This document shows, piece after piece, positions 24,573 through 36,100 of a stretch of DNA of 64,000 nucleotides. The position numbers and the translations under genes were made by a program. Each line of letters begins with the position of its first letter. Position 1 is the first letter of the stretch. The notes under the pieces are model-generated. The model made no database searches. It saw only the letters and a list, made by a program, of their open reading frames with translations, and was not told where the DNA came from. This DNA is from Paramecium sonneborni (Eukaryota; Ciliophora; Oligohymenophorea; Peniculida; Parameciidae), in contig CAJJDN010000139.1 of the NCBI GenBank assembly GCA_905182985.1, positions 92,883-156,882 of the forward strand, read 5' to 3'.

Positions 24573-25319
24573 ATGTAAAAAATCGATTATGGTGTTGAAG
24601 TTCATATTAATCAAACTCTCTATGCAGGGAGATGTTTATTATAAATACTTAAAACACCAGTAGTCTCTTATCAATATTAATAACAATAAGCTAAATTCCT
24701 ATTAGCTATTGATCAATAACAATGGCCATAAGCATAATTATTACATGGTACAAATTGTCCATGCTTCAATTAAGAATTTTAAAATAATGAAATTAAGTAA
24801 AGCAAAATAAGATTGGCTACTGTGGCTATGTTATGTGATAAAAATGATTATTTTCTAATCACAAGAAGGCATTGTCAAATGAAAACATTTCCTAAAGCTT
24901 GGGTGTTTCCTGGTGGGATGGTAGAAAAATAGTAACATCTAGAATCTGAATGTTTGAGAGAAGTTTTTGAAGAAACAGGTATCAATACTTAGTTAATTGA
25001 AAATTAAATGGAACTCAAAGTTTTATATGAATCAGTTTATCCAACTAAATTATAAATAGGTTAATATCCATAAAAACAAACTCTCTGCATTTTTTATGAA
25101 ATTAAACTCAATGAATCATATAAAAACATTTAAGTAAAAATTTAAGAAACAGAAGTTGATGATTATAAATGGATTCAAAAGAATTAATTATTAGAAATAA
25201 TGAATGAATCTTTACCAGATGAATAATTTAAAGAAATGAGTGGAATCTATCCAAATCAATATGGTTCTGGAATTGGAGAAGGACATATTAAAGCTTTTGT
25301 ACACAGTTATAAAAAATGA
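24573..25319 (+). CDS. Nudix hydrolase (NUDT17-like)
   Basis: An intronless 248-residue frame starting at the ATG at 24573, 37 bp after uL13. The Nudix box is WVFPGGMVEKQQHLESEC followed by LREVFEETGI. REVFEE, which carries the metal-binding glutamates, is intact. The Glu normally found seven residues before that Arg is Gln here, encoded by TAA. An upstream TVAMLCDKNDYFLITRR strand and a downstream YKWI fit the fold. The ~90-residue N-terminal extension before the box resembles NUDT17/NUDT13-type proteins. The substrate, a nucleoside-diphosphate derivative, is unknown. Confidence 0.88.
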
Positions 25320-25367
25320 AACAACAACAAAAAAAAAAAGAAAATTAATTATATAATAAATATAAAC

Positions 25368-25646
25368 ATGAATTCATTAAAAAAATTTTATAAAAAAATT
25401 GTCACAAATATGGGTAATAAGATGGCTTCTACTAAATAATCTGAAAATAGTAAAAAAGATAAAAGTAGTGATGATGATGACAAACTTAAAGAAGTAAAAG
25501 GTAATCCAAAAAAGGAATATTACTAAACAAGAATGTTAACAGGTTAAAATGGCATAGGTTTTGAAGAATTTGCAAGGGATTAAATAAATCACTAAAAATC
25601 ATCTAGTATTATTTAAGAAGCAGCTAAAAAAGTTATGGTATAATGA
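25368..25646 (+). CDS. Small basic/acidic protein, 92 aa, unknown
   Basis: An uninterrupted ciliate-code frame with a Lys/Ser-rich N-terminus, an SSDDDDKLK acidic patch and a Gln-rich end. It has no TM segment or known motif. A second Met (codon 15, MGNKMAS) could be the start. It lies 48 bp after the Nudix gene in the same direction and is convergent with the gene at 25711. The composition looks coding, but short size limits confidence. Confidence 0.5.
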
Positions 25647-25710
25647 AAGAAAATATATTTAAAAGATATAATGATTAACAAATCTTTAAAAAATATTATA
25701 ATACTATAAA

Positions 25711-27154
25711 TCATAGGAAAGAAATTTGTTATTGATTTAGCAATTTTTATGCATATCTAACTAATCCTCTTTTTTAATGTTCAACACTCAAAGCAATTCC
25801 ATCTCTTTCATGTGTTAATCTAATTAATTCTAAATTGGTAGAGAATTTCCTGCTTCTTAAATTTTCTGTAAAAGATGTTGGGATATCAAATTTCATTTCT
25901 AAACGTTACCTAACCATTTCTTCTAGAGGCAGTTTTTTTTAAAAGTCATTTAATTTAATAGTAGGTTATTTGGTTGAAGTGGGATGTACTTTTAAGGATT
26001 ATAATTTAATTAAAGTTGTAGTTTAAGTTTGTTTTAATTGTTATATTTTAGGTATAGGATTAGATTGGATCATACTTTCATATTCATCAGCCACAGAGAT
26101 GGGTATTGGTATTTCAAAGGCAAAATTCTTACCTTTAAGAAATTGTTATAACATTTCATCTAATGAGATATCAATATCAATTGCTCTTTGATTTGGTATG
26201 CATTCTAAATTATGTGATAACATATATTGATTTTTAATTTATCTTCTTTAATAATAAAGAGGATTTTAACAATGGATTAATTTGATAGGAAAGTTAACAG
26301 CTTTAGAAAAGATGTGTTATCCGAGATTTGTCTCTTCTTATGGTAACATTTTAATAATTTATTACATACCTTTGGAAGATACCATTTTCATTGCAGACTT
26401 TTCTTTTTCTATAGTTCCTTTCATACTTTTCTCATGTAAAGACTTAGCTGTTTTTAATTCATAATTTAGAAAACATAATTTACCTAATTCTTCATAACAA
26501 TTAATTTCTTAATCGGTATCTTTTAAATGCCACGCATATTCTAATGACTGAATGTATATAATATGAAAGGATTACTTTTTTAATGAATATTTTGCCCAAA
26601 TTATATTTTTTAACATATTTACACAAAATTCCAATCTAAAGAAATGTCCATTAAATAACATCAAATTATCTTGTAAATTCGCTTAGAAATTTACAATGTT
26701 ATAAAAAGAGAAGAGCCTTAGTCCATTCTTAGAAAGATATAAATGTTAAAGCACTTAGGCGCATAAAAGTTATAAGTAAACTAATACTATCTTATTCAAC
26801 TGCAATTACCATCAAGTTAAGCAAACCTTATCAAACATGTTAGTTACTTTCAATAGCTCCAATTTATTCATTGCATTGAATACTATCAGCAAACTGTTAT
26901 TCAAATTAATTTAACATTACTAATGATGATCTAATCGTTAAAGGCATTTATATTGTTTTCCTTGAATATATATATGAATGTTCTGGACTTATTGAATTCT
27001 TACGAAGTCTAGGTATTGATCTCAATGTAGTTGAACCAGATTCTTTTGGTGAATTAAATTAATCTATCTCATTCAAAGCTAATATTTAGTTAAATGTTTT
27101 AATATTATGTTATTCATTTGATTATCTATATGATGATTATTGACTATCAAACAT
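25711..27154 (-). CDS. Helical-repeat (TPR-like) protein, unknown
   Basis: 454 residues with introns at 26827-26847 (21 nt), 26670-26694 (25) and 26337-26369 (33). A further GT...AG segment at 26894-26920 (27 nt, in frame) may also be an intron. The N-terminal 100 residues are Ser/Gln-rich. Residues about 130-260 contain helical pairs with aromatic and small residues at TPR-like positions (EWTKALLFLQHYN, QSLEYAWHLKD, ELGKLCFLNYELKTAKSLHEKS). The C-terminal third is Pro/Thr/Gln-rich and then charged. No enzymatic motif. The TPR call rests on pattern only. Confidence 0.6.
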
Positions 27155-27330
27155 ATCTGATTATGTTCCTGTTAAATTTTTAATTTAGAAGGAAAAAACT
27201 CTTCTTTATTTCTTTTCGTTCATTATTTTATAAAATAAAAAAGAATTTAAAGAGATTAAATTACATTAATTAAAATAAGTTAAGACCTGTTTAACTTTCC
27301 CTTACCCCTTTTGTTTCATCAAAAACAACA

Positions 27331-27905
27331 ATGTCCAATTTAAATCAATAGTTTGCTTTATTATAATCATCTCAATAATCCTTGATTGATGAATAGAATG
27401 CAGAATTGCCTATACTCTCCTTCCTAAAATAAAGAAGACCATTAAAAGCCAAAACTCAATTGACAGTAGAAGTATATATATTATTTTTAAATATTTTTCT
27501 AGAATAACGACTTTGAAATCGAGATAATCAACTCTAAAGTAGTATAGAATAGTTTTGCTGTCTATGAAATTAGAATTAAAAAAGGAACTCTTTTCTGGAT
27601 ATTTCAAACTAGATATAGTCTATTAGAGAGTTTGAATTCAAAATTATCAAAGAATCTCAAATCTCATCTACCTAAATTTCCAGAAAAAAGACTAATTGGA
27701 AATCTTGAAAATGATTTCATAACATAAAGAGGAAAATAACTTGATTCCTATTTGAAAGTATATTTTTATATTTAATCTATCTTAGAAATTATTTAAATTG
27801 GGAAGGAGTGAAAATACAGTACGAGAATTCGTACGTCAATCATAAAAGGCAGCATTTATAATCAATGATCCAACTGCTGTTAAATTATTCAATCTTGATG
27901 CATGA
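27331..27905 (+). CDS. PX-domain protein (phosphoinositide-binding type)
   Basis: 171 residues with introns at 27472-27502 (31 nt) and 27758-27785 (28 nt). Residues ~45-160 form a PX-like domain: a strand region with SFAVYEIRIKK, then TRYSLLESLNSKL, the Pro-containing LPKFPEKRLIGN loop and a helix FITQRGKQLDSYLK. In PX domains RY..F and K..P contact phosphatidylinositol-3-phosphate on endosomes; here RY is kept but the usual Phe is Leu. It would be a minimal single-domain PX protein in membrane traffic. The C-terminus ends in a short helix. Confidence 0.8.
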
Positions 27906-28421
27906 AATATAATAAACTAAAAATAAAAACATATAAATATCATCAATCATTTCATCTAAGTTCTATTCTTATTATACAATTTAATCTCCTAAATTCCTCT
28001 GTATTACAATTTTGAACTCATTTTTACTTAAAATCTATCCTTTTTCTAATTTAAAATCTGTATCTTAAAGACATTATAAAATCACATTATAAAATCAAAT
28101 TTAATTATTTTATAAAACGATCTTCATTCTTAATCATTTTTTTATTTATTTTTAATTAATTATTAATGTGTCATTCTATTATCATCTAGATCTATAAATA
28201 TATGTTAATAAATATCATATTAGATGAGTTCTTAACAATATTTAATATAGTAGTAATATTTATTTTTGTAGATCTTAATATTTTTGTTTTATGAACTCTC
28301 CTCTTGATTATCATTATTATATTAAATACTTTCAATATATAAAGGAAATATTAGATCTAAGAATGATTTTAGTGAAATAAAATAATGTATTTATATATTG
28401 TATTGTACAATATTGGAATCA
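27906..28421. other. AT-rich intergenic region between convergent genes
   Basis: About 515 bp between two stop codons. Only A/T runs and short simple stretches are seen; no gene or motif was recognised. Confidence 0.6.
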
Positions 28422-28833
28422 TCATGCTTTTGTGATTTCTGTCTTGAGGTTAGCAAATGAATCTACTGGTACGTACTAAGCAAGAGTATAGTACTTTCCT
28501 TTTCCATCATCTTCTTCCTTCTTCTTTCTTTAAAGTCTTGCAAAAAATAATTTTAATAAATCTACCTAACTCTAATTCTTCTTGGTAAATTTCTAATTCC
28601 TCTAGCCCAGATTGCTTCATTTAATTATGGATCAACTCTAACATCTTCTGTCAACATATTTCTTTGAGCTATTCCAATCAATCGAATCAAATACCAAATC
28701 TTATTATATGGCTAACTGCACGTGGAGCCTTTCTCTTGAATGTTTCTTTATGAACAGCTTTATGAAGATTAACAGTATAATCTCTGCTTACTTCACCTAA
28801 TGGATTTGGCTTTCCTTTTTCCTTTTTGCCCAT
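28422..28833 (-). CDS. RPL31: 60S ribosomal protein eL31
   Basis: 118 residues with introns at 28669-28694 (26 nt) and 28537-28565 (29 nt). Signatures: SRDYTVNLHKAVHKETFKR, KAPRAVSHIIRF, NMLTEDVRVDPQLNEAIW, RGIRNLPRRIRVR and a C-terminal YVPVDSFANLKT. Length and order match eL31, a component near the 60S exit tunnel. The second intron interrupts RVR-LARRR. The start ATG (28831-28833) is followed by a short Lys-rich leader. Confidence 0.97.
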
Positions 28834-29379
28834 AAATTAAAATAAAATCTTTAATTTTTTTTAAATAAAGCAATGCTATACATACAATCAATCGTTCTTA
28901 AGATATTAAATGACAAATGAATTTAGTATTCAAGATATTTAAATATTATGAGACAAATGATTAACATGATTTTCAATCCAAAAAAAATTATCTCTATTTT
29001 TCTTATTCTTTATCTAATAGATCTATAATATTATTAAATTTATATTCAATAATAAAATCTTCTATTAATCATTTTTTAACTTAAAATTATCAAAAAAAAT
29101 TATGAAAACTTATAATAAAATTTTCTAACTCATTCATAAATATCTAGCATTTTAATTTCTATTTATATCCATCAAAAATAATTTTCGATATAATTTGATA
29201 TGATTCTCTATAAATTTCATTTAATAGTTAACTTGATAGATTTCGATTATATTATAACCATGAGAATTTTATCTAATTACATAATAATATCATTAATATT
29301 TTCTATCAGTTTAATGATACCTTAACAATAAAATTTTGAAGAAGTAAAAAGAATAGAGATCTGTAGGAGCAATACACAA
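28834..29379. other. Intergenic region upstream of eL31 and the RBR gene
   Basis: AT-rich sequence between divergent genes. From 29113 on it belongs to the first copy of the 1144-bp repeat. An in-frame upstream ATG of the RBR gene lies at 29260; otherwise nothing was recognised. Confidence 0.5.
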
Positions 29380-30256
29380 ATGACTGTTTAATAAAGTTTC
29401 TAGAATCTTGAACAAGAAAATAAGTTTTATTATATTATAGATTAAGTTTTCCTGAACACCCTAATCCAAATTTTGATTAGCAAAATTTATATAATTTTAA
29501 TGTTAAAGAATCGTCAACAATTAGATAGTTTGCTCCTGTATTAAAAAAATAATAAAGTGATACCTCATCTGATTACAAAAAACATTAAATCATATAAACA
29601 TAAAAAAGTAGCTCCAGAAATATGGAAATTAATCTATAAAGAATAAAATTGAATCCTATTGAGGAATAATAATAGATATCTAAGGTTAATTTAGAAAATT
29701 AATTTAAAAGCAAAAATGAAGAACATCATTTGATAATTAAATGTGATGATACAAATGAAGATTTAAATGAGATTATGTAAAAAATATAATATTAATTTAG
29801 ATTTTAAATTTAAGAGAAAGATAATGATCCTGAAATTAATAGTTAAAACATTTAGATATTGAGTTTAACTTAAAAAAAATCTTTAAAAGAATAAGATTAA
29901 TAGAATGCTTGTTCTATTTGTGGTAGCAATAATGCAGTTAAAATATAACTGCTTGAATGTGAGCATAAATTTTGTAAGTATATATTTAATTTTAAATTAA
30001 AAGGAATTGTTATAAAGACTATTTAGAAGATAAGATAAAAAATGCTAAAATAAATAATATTTATTGTTTACAAGAAGGTTGCATAACTAAATTTCCTGAA
30101 TCTGTAATAAAGGAAACAGTTAGTGAAACTAAATTTGCTCAATATTTATTTTTTAAATATAAATTAGAGATTGAAAATGATATGAATAAAAAATGGTGTC
30201 CAGCCAAAGGGTGTGATTTATTCGTTGAAAGAAATCCAAAATAAAACATTGTTATC
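29113..30256. repeat. Direct repeat copy 1 at scaffold join (partner 30258-31401)
   Basis: 1144 bp match 30258-31401 at a constant offset of 1145 and stop exactly at the N at 30257. The repeat covers the upstream region and 5' half of the RBR ligase gene. It is best read as two contig ends that were not merged. Confidence 0.93.
29380..30256 (+). CDS. RBR E3 ligase, truncated 5' copy (contig-overlap duplicate)
   Basis: Same reading as the first part of the gene at 30525-32112, including the RING1 cysteines, with the introns at 29424-29440 and 29978-30003. It is cut inside the IBR region by the N at 30257. It should not be counted as a separate gene. Confidence 0.8.
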
Positions 30257-30257
30257 N
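30257..30257. other. Scaffold join (single N)
   Basis: An isolated N at the end of repeat copy 1 within the RBR coding sequence; a contig junction. Confidence 0.9.
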
Positions 30258-31401
30258 TAATAAAATTTTCTAACTCATTCATAAATATCTAGCATTTTAA
30301 TTTCTATTTATATCCATCAAAAATAATTTTCGATATAATTTGATATGATTCTCTATAAATTTCATTTAATAGTTAACTTGATAGATTTCGATTATATTAT
30401 AACCATGAGAATTTTATCTAATTACATAATAATATCATTAATATTTTCTATCAGTTTAATGATACCTTAACAATAAAATTTTGAAGAAGTAAAAAGAATA
30501 GAGATCTGTAGGAGCAATACACAAATGACTGTTTAATAAAGTTTCTAGAATCTTGAACAAGAAAATAAGTTTTATTATATTATAGATTAAGTTTTCCTGA
30601 ACACCCTAATCCAAATTTTGATTAGCAAAATTTATATAATTTTAATGTTAAAGAATCGTCAACAATTAGATAGTTTGCTCCTGTATTAAAAAAATAATAA
30701 AGTGATACCTCATCTGATTACAAAAAACATTAAATCATATAAACATAAAAAAGTAGCTCCAGAAATATGGAAATTAATCTATAAAGAATAAAATTGAATC
30801 CTATTGAGGAATAATAATAGATATCTAAGGTTAATTTAGAAAATTAATTTAAAAGCAAAAATGAAGAACATCATTTGATAATTAAATGTGATGATACAAA
30901 TGAAGATTTAAATGAGATTATGTAAAAAATATAATATTAATTTAGATTTTAAATTTAAGAGAAAGATAATGATCCTGAAATTAATAGTTAAAACATTTAG
31001 ATATTGAGTTTAACTTAAAAAAAATCTTTAAAAGAATAAGATTAATAGAATGCTTGTTCTATTTGTGGTAGCAATAATGCAGTTAAAATATAACTGCTTG
31101 AATGTGAGCATAAATTTTGTAAGTATATATTTAATTTTAAATTAAAAGGAATTGTTATAAAGACTATTTAGAAGATAAGATAAAAAATGCTAAAATAAAT
31201 AATATTTATTGTTTACAAGAAGGTTGCATAACTAAATTTCCTGAATCTGTAATAAAGGAAACAGTTAGTGAAACTAAATTTGCTCAATATTTATTTTTTA
31301 AATATAAATTAGAGATTGAAAATGATATGAATAAAAAATGGTGTCCAGCCAAAGGGTGTGATTTATTCGTTGAAAGAAATCCAAAATAAAACATTGTTAT
31401 C
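30258..31401. repeat. Direct repeat copy 2 at scaffold join (partner 29113-30256)
   Basis: The right-contig copy of the 1144-bp repeat. It continues without a break into the 3' half of the RBR gene, so it is the reliable copy. Confidence 0.93.
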
Positions 31402-32112
31402 TGTAAGTGCGGAGCATCAGTTTGTTTTAATTGTGGTTAGATAGCACACTAAGGTTTGTTATGCGAGGTAGAATATAGAATTTAAAAAATAGTAAGCTAT
31501 TGAAGACGATTTTAGAAATGCAATAAATAAGTATAGCATTAAATATTGTCCTGGATGTAAGGCTCATGTTCAAAAAAATGCAGGATGTAATCATATGACT
31601 TGTATTTAATGTCATTTTTAATATTGTTGGGTTTGTCTGTAACCCTATTATGAATATCATTATAGATATTGGTCATTAAAAGGTTGTGCAAGTAAATTAA
31701 TCTATATATTTTAAGTATGGTCTAATGGAAGATTCAAAACAAATAAAGTTGTTAATCATCCTGATGCAATGAGATGGATTTTCTTTCTACCTCGTTTAAT
31801 TCTTTTTCTTTTAAGAGGACCATTATTAATTTTAAAGTTTCTGTTTATTGTTGTAGGGAAATCTTTTATTAAACCATTTTAGAAACTTAATAAAAAAGTA
31901 TTTAAAAAACTTTTCACTAAATGTGGTTCAAAATTTTGGTATTATTTTCAATAAATTTTGTTAGGTTGATACGAATTCTAATTTTTTTTCTTGCAATATT
32001 CTTAGAATTATTCATTTTGATTACCGTGCTACTAATCTTTCCTTTTTACTTGTTATTCTATAGGATTTTTAAAGAATTTAAATGGCTCTGTATTAAAGGA
32101 TGTGCTTATTGA
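30525..32112 (+). CDS. RBR-type (RING-IBR-RING) E3 ubiquitin ligase with C-terminal TM segments
   Basis: 497 residues from the ATG at 30525 (an in-frame ATG at 30405 would add 40). Introns: 30569-30585 (only 17 nt), 31123-31148 (26), 31468-31492 (25) and 31939-31964 (26). Domain order: a Ser/Gln-rich N-terminus; RING1 (CSIC...CEHKFCKNC, about residue 165 on); IBR (WCPAKGC, CKCGASVCFNC); and RING2 (YCPGCKAHVQ, NAGCNHMTC, CWVCLQ). The Cys of NAGCNHM is the position that forms the thioester with ubiquitin in RBR ligases, so the enzyme should be active. Two hydrophobic stretches follow, giving a membrane-anchored architecture like RNF19/RNF144. The 17-nt intron is needed to keep the N-terminal frame. 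Confidence 0.9.
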
Positions 32113-33139
32113 ATATTATTGAATTTTTATAAATTTACTAATATTATAAAATAATTAAATGGATATTGCTAAAGAACTGGGATCAAATATTCAAAGATTA
32201 CTGTAAAGATGATCTCTTATTATTTAATCATAAAACAATAGGAATTTATTGTAGACTTTAAATTACTTATTTGAACTTTTTATCTCATTTTTCAACAAGG
32301 AGAAAATTTATAAAATTATAATTATCAATTATTTAAATATAGAAAAGGAGATAGTTCAAATTAATAAATTTTATTTAAAGTGAACAACACAAATACAAGT
32401 AATAAATATTATCAAGTTTCTTTTTATTAAGAAAATATATTCTAGCTAAAAATATAAAAGAGGTTTGGTGTATTTATTATTATTAGAAAAATAAAATAAG
32501 TCTAAAATTTGATAAAGTAAGAAAGAGAGATTTTCAAAATTAATTATGATAATGAATATTTATTCTAAGATTATGAAATAATAATTGATAAGAGATTTGA
32601 TTTATTAGGAATAATGGAATAATTATTAGGAATAATGGAATAATTTGTATGAAAGTTCTTAAAATAAATGGTAAAAGTATAAAATGTATTAAAGAAAGAG
32701 AAAATGAAATTGAAAAGAGAGGTCTTGAGAGATTGTATTTTGTTTTTGGATATAATACTTTAATAAGTATAATTATATAATTTTAATTAATTTAAAGATT
32801 GATGCAAAATGGAGAATTAAAATTATTAAGGATTATAAAATTGAATTTCAGAAAGGATATGAGAAGGTTGAACAAGATCGAATAGGATGAGTAGATTTAC
32901 AAAAATATAGAAGAGAGATGGGGAAATTTCGATTTTTGATTAAATTTTTCTATTGAATAATTGTTTCAAAACGATATTGGTTAATTAAAATGTAAATTGA
33001 ATGAATAATTATTTAAGTTAATAGAATCTCATATGATTATGAGTAGATAAGAGAGGAATGTTATTACTGGAACCTTTTTTAATGGTCAGTATTGAGAATC
33101 TATAATTTTACTCTACAAATATAATAATTAATATAAAAT
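32113..33139. other. Gene-poor region with broken coding-like segments and a 21-nt tandem repeat
   Basis: About 1 kb with no closed gene. Short plus-strand readings such as RERENEIEKRGLERLYF (near 32690-32740) and FNDIGQ-like or KLIESHMIMSRQERN text (near 32950-33060) look coding but are broken by TGA codons that no short intron removes. The family was not recognised. A perfect two-copy 21-nt repeat lies at 32602-32643. It is probably a gene relic. Confidence 0.4.
32602..32643. repeat. Perfect 21-nt tandem duplication (2 copies)
   Basis: The unit at 32602-32622 (TTATTAGGAATAATGGAATA plus A) is repeated exactly at 32623-32643. In the plus-strand frame it reads LLGIMEQ twice. It looks like a recent slippage duplication inside a coding-like relic. 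Confidence 0.9.
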
Positions 33140-34565
33140 ATGATAGCTTAAAAGATTGAGAGACATTTCTTACAAAGAGTCTAAGCATAATAACAATCAA
33201 AAAATAATATGAAATTTATTGAATAAGTATCATCCCAACTGATTTTAATATAGTCCGATTCATTTTTTTAAGTCGATTAAGAAGCTTCTAAGTTATGTTA
33301 AAACAATGTAGGATCAAAGAGAAATGTATCAAATAAGTAAATTAAAGAAATTTAGAGTTAAACTTAACAATTAGAAGAGACTTCCAAAAAAGGAAATGTT
33401 TTGTAGAATGATTCATAAGTAACCCATTACTGTTAACCTATTTAGACTATTACACCTTTAGCTGTTCCAGAAGTATAAGATCTTGAATAAATTCCTAATC
33501 TTGATGATAATCTATTCCCAGTTTAAAATTCTAAAAAGTATTGTCTTTCAAATTATTTCCTTAGTAAATAGAATCTTATTAAAAGAAAAGCCATTCGCAA
33601 AAGATTTAAAACTCAATAAAAATCAGCAGTTATTATAGACAGTAATAATTCTCTTCCAACATCATTGGATTTAAAATTAGAAGGGGAAGCATTAGAAAAG
33701 AATAGTACAGATAATTAGTCTTTTTTAAATAATCAAAAACCAACTCATGAATCTAAAGAACAATCCATAGAAGGAGAATTAATTAAATAAATTCAAAAAG
33801 AAGATTTTAATTAACCAAAAAATAGAATAAATTACTATACTGATAAATTAATTAACTTGATAAAAGGAGATTTAGATGATACATTTATGGCATAAATGTA
33901 TATTAATCATTTTATTCAAACTTATGGTATTCTCTAAAAATTAAAGGTTTTAAAATAACCATAAAGTTATGAAATTTTAAATAAAATAAAACCTTAAATT
34001 AGTATTAATATATATTAATTTTTAGTTAAATAAAAAACATTGGTAATTGATCTAGATGAAACATTAGTACATTATAATGAATCTACTTTAATGCCTAAAG
34101 ATCTTGTAATAAATATTAATTTAAACAATGGATTAACAATTAATGTAATAAGTTGTACTAAATTAGGCTGAAATTAGTGTTCGACCTTACGCTTAGTAAT
34201 TTTTATAAAATTTGGCTCAACATTTTGAGATCATGATATACACAGCCTCAAATGAAGATTATGCAAATTAAATAATTGACTATTTAGATCCAACATAATA
34301 ATTGGTGAAATATCGTTTCTATCGAAATGATTGTATAAATCTATACAAAGGATGTCATATAAAAGACTTAAGAACTTTAGATAGAAATTTAAAGGATATA
34401 ATATTAATAGATAATTCAGCTTATTCTTTTGCATACTAACTAAATAATGGAATACCTATTATTCCATATATTGATAATAAAAAAGATGATGTATAATTTT
34501 ATATTAAATAAATATTAGGAATTGATAGTATTAGAAAAGTATTTAATGGAATTATTAGAAATTGA
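33140..34565 (+). CDS. FCP1/SCP-like (NLI-interacting factor-like) phosphatase 2
   Basis: 467 residues with one 22-nt intron at 34145-34166. The first ~290 residues are Gln/Ser/Lys-rich. The HAD phosphatase domain follows: TLVIDLDETLVHYNES (about residue 300), ISVRPYAQQFL, EIMIYTASNEDYA, the LVKYRFYR segment, IKDLRTLDR and ILIDNSA. All catalytic motifs of SCP-type protein serine phosphatases are present and the C-terminus is intact. It shares this layout with the incomplete phosphatase at 778-1720, but the N-terminal halves differ, so it is a distant paralogue at most. It is convergent with the gene at 34709. Confidence 0.9.
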
Positions 34566-34708
34566 TGATATAAGAATAGAAAATGAAAAGAATTTCCACT
34601 TATAACAGATATAAAATAGTAACTCAATATAGCAAGCTGTTAATTACTTGATACATAATAAAAAATGATTTTATATTAATTCTTATATCTTCAATTTTGT
34701 AATATAAT

Positions 34709-35775
34709 TCAATAGATTTTAGAACTTCTACGAACTTCTGAACGTACTTCTTACTTTTTTTATTCTTGCATAGCTTTATCAGCAGCTTCAACTTAAGCCA
34801 ATTATCTTTTTAAATTAGCTATTTTTTAAGAGCTTTCAGCATAATTTTTTTCTAGATTAGAATATTTTTTCATCCAAGTTTCTACTTCATTTGATGCATA
34901 AGTAACTTTTTCAGTAATAATAATTTCATATTCTTATCTTAATTCTTCAAGTCTAGCTCTTAATTCATTCATTAATTGTTCATCATTATGTATTTTTTAT
35001 TCTAATTCTAATTTTTAAAGTTCTAAATTCTTAACTTTTGTATCATCTTAAACTTCTTCAACAGTTTCTTGAAGAATAGTTCCATTATTCTTTCTAATTT
35101 GAATTTATAATTCTAAAATTTATCTTTCTAATGTAGCACATTTTAATCTCCATGGTGCTTCAATTTCTAAAAAGAATTAAAAATAAATAATATACCATCA
35201 ACAGTAATAACTTATAATGGTCTTTCAACATGTCTAAATTCTTAAACTTAAGTTTATGGTTGAACAGTCTAAATGAATTATATAAGAATAGTTTTACCAC
35301 TGGTTTTTATATTACAGCAGGTTAAACAGTAGGGGCAACCTTAAAACTGACTGGCTAAATTGGAGAAGCAACTTAAACACCAATTGGTTAATAAGGTGGT
35401 CTAATTGTAATAGGACTTTAAGATTGAACAGGAGCTAATTGTTAAGAAGTAACAGGCAAAATTTGATTCTATTACGCAGGTAGTTAAGTTTGTAATAGTT
35501 ATGGTTATTATAGAAATTATTATGACTAAGGGACTTAATATGGGGAGCTCTTTGATAAATCATTAATATTACAAACTATTAATTGGACTAATAGGTTTAA
35601 GGTGATTACATTATTCCATTTTATGGAGATTTCTGATATTGTTATGGTATTCCTGGAGAAGAAAGCTATTATAATAATTTACATCTTTATTTACATATTG
35701 ACTCTAAATAGGTGAACTTTAGTAAATGTTGTTTTGTTAAAAAACTTATTATTATCGGGGATCAGTTTAGTACAT
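34709..35775 (-). CDS. S/P/Q-rich plus coiled-coil protein, possibly cytoskeletal
   Basis: 318 residues with four introns: 35666-35694, 35550-35572, 35269-35297 and 35167-35195 (29, 23, 29, 29 nt). Residues 1-125 repeat SP and QQ-containing segments (SSPIQSQY, SSPGIPQQY, SSPYQVPQ) and then Val/Pro/Gln text (PVTSQQLAPVQSQSP, VAPTVQPAVIQKPV). After an EAPWRLKCATLER linker, the last ~160 residues are coiled coil. The Val-Pro-Gln part recalls cortical (alveolin or epiplasmin-type) proteins of ciliates, but it has no clear repeat, so I leave it as an unassigned structural protein. Confidence 0.65.
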
Positions 35776-36100
35776 ATTTAAAAATAATTTTTATTTAAGT
35801 ATTTGTAAATTATTTCATTAATTTAATGTATTTCATTGGATATTTATTCATTACTAATTAAAACAATTCAAGAATGGGTTCTATAGAACGATTTCAATTT
35901 AAAAAATTATTTATTTTATAGTATTAATATGTCAATAAACAATCTAATATTAGATAAGTTATTTACTATAGATTTCATTAAACTTTGGTTTATATTGATC
36001 TTATTAATTAAGTTAACATTTTATTTTGTTTCATCATATCTCAAAATAGATGTCTACTATAAACAAAGTAGTAACTTAGATTCAATCAAAGTTTTTATAT

